From Daphnia pulex (lineage: Eukaryota > Arthropoda > Branchiopoda > Diplostraca > Daphniidae), in NCBI RefSeq assembly GCF_021134715.1, contig NC_060023.1:8742001-8806000 (forward strand): DNA of 64,000 nucleotides. The letters are read 5' to 3'. Positions 25,290 to 37,508 of the stretch are shown here, piece after piece (the stretch's first letter is position 1; each line of letters begins with the position of its first letter). The notes under the pieces were generated by a model. The model did no database searches, was not told where the DNA came from, and saw only the letters and a program-made list of their open reading frames with translations. The position numbers and the translations under genes were made by a program.

Positions 25290-28200
25290 CACTGTCGATC
25301 ACAAACACGTAATATCGATGGTTCAGAAGCAGAGCACTAGAAGGCCGTCCTCCGTGTAATGAAACTCTGGAACTGAAAAGTGTCTGACTCTCTTTCATGG
25401 AAATTGTCGTAGCAGAAAGAAGTAGTCCATGAGTTGATGCTGTTTCTGAATACGTTTGGTGATTCTGTAAATTCAAATAAGAGTTAAAGTATCACAAGAA
25501 TATTATATGAGACTCTTTTCAGGAACAGTTGGGCAATCGCAACAAGAAAAATTGAAGTTCATTCTATTTTTCACTAAAATCATGGGGAACCGTAGAACTC
25601 GATCGAGATAATACGATTTGCTAAGAATTCACGCATCGTTTCCACTTTTCTCTACAGTGTTAATATCCACGAGTTAAATACTAACTTTCATTCTTTTATT
25701 GGTTACATCCTTTCTTAAACTCACGGTAGTGGGTAGTAGTGTAAAATGACCAAACCACAAAGTTGGAAGAAAAATTTAGAAAAAAAAAGTTTGGTGAACA
25801 TGGTGAACTCGCTGATTGATGAATTCGATGTTGGCAAAAGGAAACTTCAGCCATGAACAAAGAAGCAATTTTTAAGCTTTGTGTCTCGTGCTTCTTGACT
25901 TTTCTACAGAAATGGATCAGTTGCTTTTAGATAAGAAACTACGGGCCGCTGGTCAAGTCGATGGGTAGAGATAAGATGCTTTCCCTATTTATTATACAGT
26001 ATCCATTAAGATGATTACGGGCTATTAATTTTGGGCTGCCGAGAAAAAGTCTATAGAAGAAATGAGCTCTTTTGTTCTTTTACATCGCGACTGGTCGCGT
26101 CTGGTGGAGAGAAGCTGCAGTGTTTTTACAATCAAGTTATAGATGTGGGGGCCATTCGTCCGAGTTGTTTTTCCGCCTCTCCGCTGCCTTGAGAAGCGAA
26201 ATGAACTTGCGCTGATGGAGACTGCAGATCTTTATGCCGAGGATGGTCCCACTTTTATCCTTCCAGCACTTGCTTCCTCTTATTTATTTTATTTATACAA
26301 TTGGGGGGAGACTTGTGGAAGACGGAAATGAAAGTGCGCCGTTGTTTCTCGACTTTTTTTTTAAGGAACGCGCCGTCTCTTCTGTCTGTGCGCATCTGAC
26401 CGCTCCACTGCTTTGTTGTGCCTTGTCTTCATTCGACTGAGAAATTTCAACTCTAAAGAATTTTCAAATATGTTTCCACTCATTCAGGGGGAATAGAAAC
26501 AAGTCAACTTTTCCAATCTCTTTTTCTGTTTTCAATCACGGATGATATGAATCGTCTCGTCTTCTTTGGGAACTTTGCATCCTGCCGATGGTTATTTAAA
26601 TGAAACTCCATCCATTTCGAATAATTTTTTTCCTTGGCTCATCCTCAGTAATGAAACTGTTTGGATGATCTTTCTTCTCCTTCTAGGTCAGAGGATGTAG
26701 ATGGAGAGTTTTGAAAAAAGACTAGCCTGTGTTGAATGTAGTAGAGTCCCTGAGTTTCTCACATTTTTCGTTTTTCCATATGCGCCTCCATTTGAGGTAG
26801 AATTGCCACCATTTCCTACCTGTCTACTTATGAAGGCTATTTATGGCTACTGCAACAATTTAATGGAAATAAACCAGCAAGGGGAAACGAAGGAAACAAC
26901 CGGCTTGAGATGAAAGAGTCAGGCCTTACCCAATTTATAGTCAGGTCCCCCTTTAGCTGTCGGATCCAAGCGCAAATGGCATGCCGCTTACTACTACCAT
27001 TTGGGCCGAAAAGGCAGAATTCTTATTCCGTGCGGATGAATGCGATGGGGACGAGGGTATTACGCTCACAGAACATAGGCATGTTTTCACTCGACTCTGT
27101 TGGTGAGACCAATATTGGAATCATTTGATCCCAAGTTGGAAACTGGAAGTTTGGCCCTCGGAAGCCACTGGGTGTCACTTTACATGGCGCACAGCGGAAC
27201 GTCTCATCATCACTTTCCCCTCAAAAATAAATGAATAATTGAAAAATGCTCACCACTCACGGTACTGTTGTGACTAGCGTCAACCTCTGGCAGAAGACGC
27301 CGTGCAACTGGAATGATAAAACACGTACGGAAGTGATGCGAGAAATCTCGAGTCTTGCTGGAATCGGAGCGCCCACAGCCCATGCGCCGTTCGATCGGCA
27401 AAAATGGACAATTTTTCAGCGGGAAGAAATAAGAAGTGATGAATTTTTCCATACTGATAAATGTGCCGCGTCAAATACAGTCATCTGTTATGGGAATAGT
27501 AATTTTTTAAATGTTATGCTGCTGCTGAGTTTTTCATTATCAACATCATATCCAGTATTTTGTACTTTAGCTACTCAATTACCCAGTGGTGCTATTCTTA
27601 TTACTAGTCTTTCACTTTCCTATCACTTCATTTCCAAATGTGAAGTAAAATAGCTAGTAAAATGTAACAGAACAGAAAAGGTAGAAAAGTGAAACACGAA
27701 GAAAAAATAGTACTTAGAACCAAATACAAATTTCATTAGGTACAGTTATTTAAAAGAAAAAAGTGAAGTTAAATATAAATCCAAAATAGTTAAGTTTAAC
27801 AACAAATGTAGCCTAACTTATAGAAACAAAAGGATTGAATTGTTATCTAAATCAAAATCTACAAATAAGACATGCAGAAATGTTGAACTTACCAAACATT
27901 GCTCAAACAGAAACAGTCCACCCTAACACAGATGTAAATAAAAACGCGCGAAAATGCACCACAACCTGCTCAACGGAGACGACACAGACAAAGTGACAAT
28001 GAGACAATGAGTATGCAGTCATGCAGTGAGGTCCCCGATTCAACCGGGCACCATCACACGTTGCAATTTTTAACAACGATTTCATAATTTTTTTTCTTGA
28101 AAGATAAATTTCACGTGTATATTTTAAATAAACTTTCTTAATTTACTGACCATTATTTCATAATTTTGATTCAAATAGAAATACTTTCAAAATACAATGC

Positions 28201-31200
28201 ATCGTGGTCTTTGAAAAAGTGCAAACGGAGGGGATGATAAGTTGAGAACAGCATACAGCAGATGAGAAAAGTAAAGTTCGAAGTGTCACAGGCTCACAGC
28301 TGCTGCACCATCGATTTAGAGAATATTCGTGGAATACTTTGGGCAATATTGAGTAAGTTTGAGTCGTATTTTTTAGTTAAAATTGAAAATATCGAAACTG
28401 AACACTTCTCTGAGTCAGTTCTTCACTTTCAGTAGGGTGCTTCTTGAAAATATGAAGAGAATTAAAATCAGATTAAAATTTATATGCATCTGTTCCCCTT
28501 GTTGCTAACCTGTCTATACCTGTAGAGAATTTAGAAAATTATAATTCACTGTGCTGGTTGGGTGGGAAATAGTAATTTCACTTACTTACAGTAACTGTTG
28601 AATGTAGATAACCTAAACTGCTGGATTACCATTCTGATTCGTTGTTATTGTTTAGATATAGCTCGGAGATTAAACGAATATTTACCGTATGGAAGCCCTT
28701 GGAAGGGACCACGAATATGGTATATACTTTGCGTGTGTACTATCTTTAGAGCAATATTGTTATAGCTATTTGTGGTTTGGTTTCGTCGTCTTAGATGGGG
28801 AGGAAAAACGGACGCCCTTTTCCATTTTTCACAATAGCGGTTCACTCTGTTCTTTTGTCTGAATTGCTTTTACACATGTTTGCGTAGGGGAAACTGTACA
28901 TATCATTATCATGCAATATCTCTACTTTATCTGCATGTTCAACCAGCGTCTCCTCTGTTTTGAAGTAGTATGTTGCCGAGTGCCCGTTTCTCTGTCAAAA
29001 CACGCATGGGTTTGTTTTGTAATATCAAACAGCTGCGGTTGATGTGTTTTTGCCACTGTGATCTGCGGCGGGGCTGTTCATAAAAACGCTGGCCTCTAGC
29101 TCATCCCGTATCCATGCACTCCACTCCAAAGTAGTCAGACAACACTGAGATATTTCCTCTTTATCCTCGCTCCCATTCTTTATCCATCCCTCCGTCACTG
29201 CAAATATCGCCGAACAAGAAGAGGTTTGATGAGTTTCTCGATGCATTGTCTGAAGATGGATGGCCTTGTATTGAGACAAAAGAAGACAAGAATCTGATGG
29301 CCTATCAGGCCTTATTGCCGAAACCAAGACACAAGTTTTAACATTAGTCGGAACCAGGTCATTGAGTTTGTCTTCATTTTCTTTAAGGATTCGTTACAGC
29401 AGGACAAAGACGGATCGAAAATAAAATGGAGAATGTCAGCTCATTTCAAATTAGAATCGAAGCTCAGCAGCCTTCATCCTTAGTCACGCATCCAGTCGAC
29501 TAAAAATTCCAGAACCATTTTTGGCAGTGGCTAATAACAAATTGCAATTCCCCGAAATTAATGTTAACTATTTATTTTTGTTTTTAACAGGCTCAAATCA
29601 TTTCTCGAGGTATCCAAAACAGGCATTAGCCTGTTGACGCCGAAGCATTTGGGTGATGGACAAGAGGAACGATTTTGCCAGCGCTGCAAGCAGATGGCCG
29701 TGAAACTTGTCACGGAGTGGCTGCTTCCCAAATTCCATCTCGTCAAAAAAAGTGAAATTCAGGAAACGGCCAGGAGACAGTTGGCATTCAACACAAACGG
29801 AAGCGGTGGTGGAAGATGTAAATGAAGGTCACGCCGCTGCTATGGACCAACGGCATGACGCCATTCATTGAAGACGGCTTCCAGAATAAATCAAACGGTA
29901 TGACTCATTTGAATTCATCAGACGATGAAAGGCGGAATCCCGCGGTACACAGCCATGCAATATCCTCTCCGAATCCGGTTAGGAGTATCCCATAAGAGTC
30001 GAAAGGGACTGGGCCACGAACGTCTAATCCGATGATGATGGTGTGTCGCCATTTTATTTCGTCAGATCTCCGGGAGTATCAAGCAAACGAAAGTTTTAAG
30101 ATAATGTCTAATATTACTATTTCTGTCGTGATTCTTTTTCCAGATTCAAACCATTCCAGCAATAGGTGACGATATGGCCACAATCCGATAAAGCTCCTCG
30201 CCACTGGTTTAAGGAAATGGTTGCGACTTGGTGGGAGGCCGTGGTGGGAGACAAGAGGAGAATTTTGTGAGCCCCACAAACTTCCTGGGAAAGTTAGATG
30301 GGGGGTCGGCTAGCACAATAAGTAGAGCAACACAGTAAATCATTCTTATTTCTTCATTAAGTAAGTGTTATTTACGTGGCTAGATGGCCATTCAAATATT
30401 TAACATGCAAGCAATCGATACGGCTACGTGCCTGTAGCAGCTAGCAGTAGGTCGGAAGAAAGCTAAATGAAAACTAGTTTTTTTTTTTGCGCTCTTTCAT
30501 CAGAGAAAAAGTCCGTCGATGATTTATGGTTAAACTAGATCAAATAAGAAATCGGGTATGGAATAGATGGGAGAAGAAAAATATGAGGTGCCTTGTCCAT
30601 TCTTGGATCTTCAGTCCTTTACTATTTATTAGACGGCATCTGTTAATTGTACTTTCTTACTGTCGTTTAGTCCAATGATTTTCTTGAGGCGAATAACAAC
30701 TTAACAATTATTGTAGGACTTTGCCTCTCACGATATTTTTTTTTATTATTGAATGAAGCAAAAAGGTGTGGATGGTGTCTCGGTTATCCCTCAATGTCAG
30801 CAACAGAGTAAGGAACACACCCTATATGAATCTCCATTAGGTAACAGTATATACAACTATACATGTCGATAAGTCAGCTCTTTTCATTTAAAAGGATCAG
30901 CACCAGACTGGAATGCTTTTTAAAAAAGTAGCAAAATTTCCTAATCGATTTCCTGATATCCTTAGGTTTCTTCATTCGTTATACTAATGGACAACTCTTC
31001 TTTGTTTCTCTTTTTCGCAGGGTGTAGCAGCGAGCAAGTTCCAAAGTCTTTTCCAGTTATATGAAACAAAAAGACATCAATCTTTTGTTCTTCACGCCAT
31101 TTCATTTACCACTGAACACAACTGGAATATTTGTCTGTCCGAAAATGCTCTGAAGGTAATAATTATTTCCCTACTCCAATCCAAACAGTTGTCATTTTGA

Positions 31201-32350
31201 CTATAACAGATGTTTCATTTATGAAGACAGCCGACAGCGTCTGTCTATTCTGTATCGACAAGTATACGAAAAACCCATCCTGGTATGTTAGACAGAAACT
31301 TTGTTTTTAATGTGTTAGAGAGCGAATTTATTATTCGGATGACTTGGATCCATTCCGATGCAAATTCATGGTGGTGAAGTGTGTGTGTATAAGAAAATTG
31401 GCAATCAAAGCAAAGTGAATTTGATGTTCCGTTTGCCACAGTTCGCAGTTGCCCAAAAAGATACGCTACAGCGGCGGAAACAGCCCCATGTATAATTATA
31501 TTTCACTTCTTTGTACTCTCGAATTTTATCAGTTTCTCGCTTCCATCTCTCCAATCGTGTCTGTAGCCAGCGAATGTCTATACATTTATGCATGAACCCA
31601 AAACACACGATTCATCTATCTCGTCTGGATATCGATCGGATATGACATCAGCTCTTACTGGGCGCGGCGAACGAAAGTTTCTCTCTAGTCCCTAGCCACA
31701 ATTTAATCAAATGTGTTGACGTGGCGTGAAGAAGAAAAAAAAACACGGAAAAGAAACGGCGGTTGGAAAAAAAAAAACATCAAATTTATGCTGGCAGGTG
31801 CTCTTTTCAGAACAGAGCCGCGTCTTTGTTTCGATAAGCGAATTTAATCTAATTTCATTTTCAGCGCGCTATATATATTTGATAGGATGTGTCGCCTCTC
31901 ATTTTGATTGATAATCATTATGAATTTTTAATTTATGCAGCTGCTCTTTTATTTTGTCGCCAGGACGCCAGAGACAACGGACTACTATATTCGGTATTGA
32001 TTAATGATGAATAGAGAGGAGCGCCTCTACATACAATGCGACGCGCCTGCTGTGATCATGAGCTGATGTTCTCTTTGAAGTCGGCACCGCTCTTCAATCG
32101 TTATCTCTGGCCAGAAACCGCAGCATGCACATTCCCTTCTTGGTATTTTTTATTTTTCTTTTGCTCGCCTCACTTGCCTTTTTTGTTTAATTATTTTATT
32201 TGTTTGATCATCAGTCCTTGCAAGTTGCAACTTGATCATCCCATCAGCAGCCTTCCGACTCCGCCCTTTCGTCCGACCCACAATGGCCCGCCATCATTCA
32301 TCACGTCATTCTGTTTTATCCTTCCTGGATCCTGAGCGCCATGCGGTTCG
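25020..32350. repeat. Segmental duplication, copy B
   Basis: This is the counterpart of 300-6190, holding the first coding exon of the neuroligin gene and its 5' flank. Compared with copy A, an additional 600 or so bases lie between 27200 and 28830, and there are larger differences at 29260-31560. Blocks 25921-27128 and 28837-29258 remain nearly identical to copy A, whereas 25365-25920 is clearly diverged. Confidence 0.85.
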
Positions 32351-33121
32351 TACTTTGTGTCATAACTTTCAGCGAATATTGAGACTCGCAATAAAGCGAA
32401 CAAAACTTATTGTATAGAAGCTGTAAATGCCAAATGCATTAACTTTGCCTTGTCTCTAAAATTTCGATTTCACAAATTGAACGAATTTGGATATTTTCAA
32501 GGCCGTGCAAAGTTAAAGGCATTTCAACTTTCAAAACATGGGGAATGCGTAAGAGCATAAGTTAGTTTTAAGACTCACGTTAATTTTAAATAAAGGTTGC
32601 ACATTTCGCAAAAAGTCCTTGGGGGGAAATTGCGACCGAGACCTTCTGGTCTAACTGAAGGTCAAGATATTGTCAATTATTTTAGTGTATTATCGACATC
32701 CCATGACGTCACAAACATTCCGTGGGTTACTATGGTATAGTACTCAATGTATCCACTATCCACCTACAAAGAATATCCAAACACATTATTATGCGTCAAC
32801 AAAAAGACTTGTTTTCCCCAGGACTCATTCACTATCACCGATGCCATCGCCGCATCAGATCCTTCCCTTACGTCTAGTTTTTTTTTCGTGCATCGGACAG
32901 CGTGATAACAAATTGCAGTGACAAGAATTAACAAAATTATTTTGTGATTCAACTTTGCATTATTCCTGTTACAATGCCAACAACACGAATAAAAGGTTGA
33001 GCCATTTAGCAATTAAATTTAAATAATAGTTTGAAATTTTTATTCAGTTTCAGATTCGGAAAAAGTCCGAATTCGCAGTGAAAGTTTATGTAACCTGAAA
33101 TGCGTCAAATCCAACATTAGT
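25290..33121. other. Intergenic region upstream of neuroligin and of the first gustatory receptor
   Basis: This is a 7.8-kb divergent intergenic region, mostly duplication copy B. It should contain the promoter and any 5' untranslated exons of the neuroligin gene (minus) and the promoter of the receptor gene at 33122 (plus). The plus-strand frame at 29634-29825 is open for 63 codons but has no family signal. AT-rich tracts and homopolymers are common (for example A runs at 31735-31770). Nothing further could be supported. Confidence 0.5.
28837..29258 (-). pseudogene. Frameshifted duplicate of the 136-codon open frame
   Basis: This segment is nearly identical to 3505-3930. A 5-base loss at about 29077 (one TGTTC of two), together with a 1-base difference near 28990, disrupts the frame found intact at 3511-3921. 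If the copy A frame is real, this is a broken copy; if it is not, this is simply duplicated noncoding DNA. Confidence 0.25.
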
Positions 33122-34387
33122 TTGGATGAAACTTTGAGGCCACTATGGAAACTGACCCATTACTGCGGGATATTGTTGGACTGGTGTCGCCCAATCTGCA
33201 AGGATAACCACCGTTTCTACAAAGTTACCCGTTTAATTTGGATCACTCTTCTGTTTTTACTTCTCTTTGCGATTTTCTTATTCGAGATGATTCAATTAGT
33301 CAGAGGAATCGAGAGTGCGCCCAATATTCACGTGATGATCCTGAATATTCTGTGGAGCGTGCCGCTACTAGTTGGATTCATCGTCCAGGAACAATTCCTC
33401 CGTTACCGACGAGAGTTTCTCCGTTTCTTCAAAGACTGGAGAGCCCTAGAAATTGAAATCGCCCAATTGAATCCCGATTGTGTAATGTGCCAATCTAGGG
33501 GCATGCACTTGACGATGTACGCAATTCACGCTGTGATGTCGATCGCAGGATTGATAGCCCTGGGCTTGGATATTTTCAATCATCCCGAGGCTCCCTATCT
33601 CATCTCTACTTATCAGATTGTTCGTGAAACTATCCCACCTCTTTTAATTTGTTTAATCCATCTAACACCCATCGGATTTACTTTGACCTTTCTAGTTATA
33701 GGAGATTTGGTTCCATCGTTTACTTACTATCACGCAGCTCTCGCTGTCAACTGTTTGGAGAAGAACCTAGTGAAATTTTGTTCCAAGCAACTTTCCAATG
33801 ATAGAGTGCTATTCGTCAAGTCATTAGCTAATAAGCAATTGAGCAATGCAAACCTCAATTACTGTAAAACCTTACCCGAAACGTCCCCATACGAACTTGA
33901 CGGCTACGTTCATCTGATTTGGAAGAAATATGATAACATTGACGGAATGGTGAATCGAGCTAATTCTCTATTTGGAACTTTTTGGGTTTGCAGCCAGGGT
34001 GTGATAATATTTATGATAACGGCATTACTTTATTCGGTTTTTTACTATTTAGATGACGCCCTGAAAATGAGATCCATTGACCAGATCCTCCCGTATCTTC
34101 TTAATTTCATCGGGTTAACTTTTCGATTAATTTCTAGCACGTTAATATCATCTCATTTGCATCGGAGAACCATTCATTTTCGTGGGACGTTGAACCGTTT
34201 GTTGAACCAACATTGGTTTCAATTAGGCAAACCCGATCGGGAATTGTTACGCTCTTTCCTGTCGAGACTTTCAACCGATCATTTAGTCGCTTCCCCACTT
34301 GACCTCTACAACATTACTCCGTCCATCCTGCTTACCGTATTAGGTTTGGTAGTCAGTTATGTCATAGTCTTACTTCAATCGAAATAG
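33122..34387 (+). CDS. Gustatory receptor (Gr), single coding exon
   Basis: The product has 421 residues with no intron. It shows about seven hydrophobic segments: LIWITLLFLLLFAIFLFEMI (about 38-57), VMILNILWSVPLLVGFI, LTMYAIHAVMSIAGLIAL, LLICLIHLTPIGFTLTFLVI, GVIIFMITALLYSVFYYL, LLNFIGLTFRLISSTLI and a last one with SPLDLYNITPSILLTVLG. The C-terminal SYVIVLLQSK is a variant of the TYhhhhhQF signature of arthropod gustatory receptors. Such proteins are ligand-gated cation channels with an intracellular N-terminus, placed in sensory neurons. Length and topology are normal for the family. The gene is followed after about 45 bases by a foldback transposable element. The ligand cannot be inferred. 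Confidence 0.82.
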   Translation: MDETLRPLWKLTHYCGILLDWCRPICKDNHRFYKVTRLIWITLLFLLLFAIFLFEMIQLVRGIESAPNIHVMILNILWSVPLLVGFIVQEQFLRYRREFLRFFKDWRALEIEIAQLNPDCVMCQSRGMHLTMYAIHAVMSIAGLIALGLDIFNHPEAPYLISTYQIVRETIPPLLICLIHLTPIGFTLTFLVIGDLVPSFTYYHAALAVNCLEKNLVKFCSKQLSNDRVLFVKSLANKQLSNANLNYCKTLPETSPYELDGYVHLIWKKYDNIDGMVNRANSLFGTFWVCSQGVIIFMITALLYSVFYYLDDALKMRSIDQILPYLLNFIGLTFRLISSTLISSHLHRRTIHFRGTLNRLLNQHWFQLGKPDRELLRSFLSRLSTDHLVASPLDLYNITPSILLTVLGLVVSYVIVLLQSK

Positions 34388-34431
34388 AGTTAAGTAGACC
34401 TTAGGTAAGAAACTCATTAAGGATTTACATA

Positions 34432-35374
34432 CAGTGGGTACCGAAAGTATCCGTACGGCTGAGAGGATCAGTAGGGAAAACGCGTTTTTCAAAACGCTCC
34501 CAAAAATAGAATTCTCGGTGGAATTCAATAAAATTTTTTTCAAAGGTTAATATTAAGGCGGGGTATCATGTGATTTTTTTGGGGGAATTTTTCAACAACG
34601 CGATAGGTGGTTTTTATCGCGTTGCGTAAGTATCCGTACGGCCGAGAGGCTCAGTAGGGAATGGGCTTACTTTGGAGGCCTGTTATTCAGTAACTACGTA
34701 ATATTATAGGGTAGGAAATTTCTTAAAAAAAAAGAGCTGCATTAGCTCTATCTGTGGTCATAAGATCACATTTTTTAAGTTTCATTTATAGTAATGAAAT
34801 CAAAAATGAAAACACGAATTATAAGTTTTCCGTTTTCTTCCCCTCGATTCCCCATCACCAGTGTTGCCATATCCCAAAATCTCTTTCTTCCCTTGAACGG
34901 AAGAGGGAGAAAGAGAAAGGGTAAATATTTTTTGATATGGCAACACTGGTGATGGGGAATCGAGGGGAAGAAAACGGAAAACTTATAATTCGTGTTTTCA
35001 TTTTTGATTTCATTACTATAAATGAAACTTAAAAAATGTGATCTTATGACCACAGATAGAGCTAATGCAGCTCTTTTTTTTTAAGAAATTTCCCACCCTA
35101 TAATGTTACGTAGTTACTGAATAACAGGCCTCCAAAGTAAGCCCATTCCCTACTGGGCCTCTCGGCCGTACGGATACTTACGCAACGCGATAAAAACCAC
35201 CTATCGCGTTGTTGAAAAATTCCCCCAAAAAATCACATGATACCCCGCCTTAATATTAACCTTTGAAAAAATTTTTATTTAATTCCACCGAGAATTCTAT
35301 TTTTGGGAGCGTTTTGAAAAACGCGTTTTCCCTACTGATCCTCTCAGCCGTACGGATACTTTCGGTACCCACTG
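34432..35374. mobile_element. Foldback (long inverted repeat) MITE with Tc1/mariner-like ends
   Basis: The 943-bp element is flanked by TA dinucleotides (34430-34431 and 35375-35376), the target duplication of Tc1/mariner elements. Its ends are inverted: CAGTGGGTACCGAAAGTATC on the left and the reverse complement on the right. The two arms (34432-34873 and 34934-35374) match almost perfectly over their whole 440 bases, around a 60-base loop. Each arm carries a second internal copy of the AAGTATCCGTACGGC...GAGG motif (34627 on the left) and a small hairpin with AACGCGATA/TATCGCGTT. No transposase is encoded, so it is non-autonomous. It lies between two gustatory receptor genes. The tiny arm divergence implies recent insertion or repair. 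Confidence 0.93.
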
Positions 35375-35967
35375 TAGATTTTTTTTAAATTTATTTTAAT
35401 TAACTTTAATGCGCAAAGTACTATGCGTTGTGTATAGGCTACTGATCGTGATCGATACAATAACGTTAAATCGATAACGCCCCTTCTTCCTTTCCTTATT
35501 TCTTTTTTAAACGCAAGCTATTAAAGTAATTTGTTGTCAAGGGAAAACAAATTGCTTCTAAGTGCTGCTGGCTGTAGGTCGCCTATACATGTATTGAGAG
35601 TAGATTCGTTCAAATATTGACTTCGCACGACACGCACTAGGCTTGAAATCCAATAACTTTGTATTAATATTCCGCCGAAAAGTTAACTCCGCGATACACT
35701 CCACCCAGTTCAATGCGCCAAGTTCCACAGTCTAGCAGATAGTTGCTTAGGACAATAAGCTGCAGTAGTTTCTATACACTTTCAATTTACGGAGAAAAAC
35801 AAAACAAGGTCGTGTGAAAACGATTGCGAGGTATCTCCTATAATAAATAAATATACAGCACTCAACTTTATTGAAATTTATATGTGCGCTAGGACACTTT
35901 AGCACGAACATCATAAATCAATCGAGCCAACAGGTAGCGGCGCTACTCCCCCACAGTCGAGCGAAAC

Positions 35968-37508
35968 ATGTTGAGAAAAAGAGTTGCACGGCAGGTGAGC
36001 TGCTCGTCTGATGAACAGATGATGATGAGTTTCAAATGGTGTTGCCGTCCGGTTTTGATCGTCACCAACATTTTCGGAATTCCTTTGAAAATGAAGGAAG
36101 ACGAGCCGAGCTACTCCGCCTGGATGGTCTACATCCTTGGATGGATTCTGTACTGCACGAACGTAGCAATCGGTTTGATCATTATTATTATCTGCCAAGA
36201 CGCTGGAAAAGTTTCGTCACTTTCACCGGACTCGGAAGAATTTAACAACAGCACAATTGCGTCGCGATGGAACGAAGGAATAAGTACCTACAACACGATC
36301 TCTTCCATGATAGCGACCCACACCGTTCTCCTGGCCGTCACCGCAGTTCGCTGGGAAGATCTCGTCCGTGTTCTCGATCGCATGGAGCGAATGAATCAAT
36401 TCAATCTGAAGGAATTTTCCGTCTTTCGTGCCATTTTTCATGTTGGTCTTGTCTTCGCGGTCATTGTAAGTCCTACGTAAAATGAGGCGACATTATGAAC
36501 ACGTTAATTCATGTAAGTTTACCTACAGGGATGTCTGGCTGTTGGTCTCCTGTCGATTTCCACGTACTTCACCATCGGTTTGCAGTTGTGGCAGATGCTT
36601 ATCTTTGCTGTCCAGCGGTGGCTAATCCTCTACATTTTGTTGGCCGTTTTGTTATTCACCTGTTTCGGATGGATGGCTGCGACAATGCTGCAAATGGTCG
36701 GAAAAGAAATTGAATTAATTCAAGAAAACGGACAGCTTCATGAGAATTGCGACGGACCTGTTGATGTTTTGATATCCAAATGTAGTCGCCATTACTTTGT
36801 GACTATTGATTTCGTTCATCAGTTCAATCGCTGTTTTGGCTGCCTGTTACTTGTCCTTATAGCTCCGGCTTTCATCCGAATAATTAACGCTTCGTTCCAG
36901 CTGATGATCAACTTGAAAGACGGGCATTGGACAATGGACATGATTGTGCAGTTAATGATTCTACTCGTCCATTGTGTTCTTTTCACGTTAGTAGCCAACA
37001 TCCCCCACAAAATTCGACAAGAGGTAAGAGAGTATAAAAATTCAGTCACTTTGAATTCATTTGACAATTATGAAAATTCAATTTACAATTTGTAGACTTT
37101 TAATTTGACGAAGAAGTTGCGCAAACTCTATTTTGAGGATTTTTCTCTCCAGAATCAGGTAGGGTCTTAATCTAAAGTATAAATTATTAACATTTTGTGA
37201 CATATAACGAAACTTCATTACGCGTTATTGTTAATATCCCCAAACTAAAGCGCATTTTTTTTTAAAATCAAGGTTAATGTTTTGATAATGGAAATATCGA
37301 ATTCCGTACCGAAAATCACCGCTGCCGGTTTCTTTGACGTCGATCTTCAACTAATTCCAACGGTAATGAGTCGCAATAAATTATCTGATCAACACTCCAT
37401 TGCCGACATAAGCATTGCAAGTAACGGATTTTATTTTCGCAGCTTGTAGGCACAACGTTAACGTATCTTATTATTCTTTTCCAATTTCAAACATCCGAGA
37501 AAAATTAA
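35968..37508 (+). CDS. Gustatory receptor (Gr), five exons
   Basis: Exons: 35968-36465, 36529-37023, 37096-37158, 37273-37362, 37443-37508; all joins are phase 0; about 403 residues. Hydrophobic segments include YILGWILYCTNVAIGLIIII, ATHTVLLAVTAV, IFHVGLVFAVI, WLILYILLAVLLFTCFGWMA, CLLLVLIAPAFIRII and MIVQLMILLVHCVLFTLVA. The end is classic for the family: ITAAGFFDVDLQLIPT, then TYLIILFQFQ, an exact TYhhhhhQF motif. The intron positions around this motif are the three C-terminal phase-0 introns typical of arthropod Grs. It is only distantly similar to the intronless receptor at 33122, so the pair is not a recent tandem duplicate. The ligand is unknown. Confidence 0.88.

Noticed and set aside
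27990-28060. Sequence resembling a tRNA T-arm (GATTCAACCGGGCACCA)
   Set aside because: The T-stem does not pair in the tRNA register, no A box lies at the proper distance on either strand, and there is no cloverleaf.
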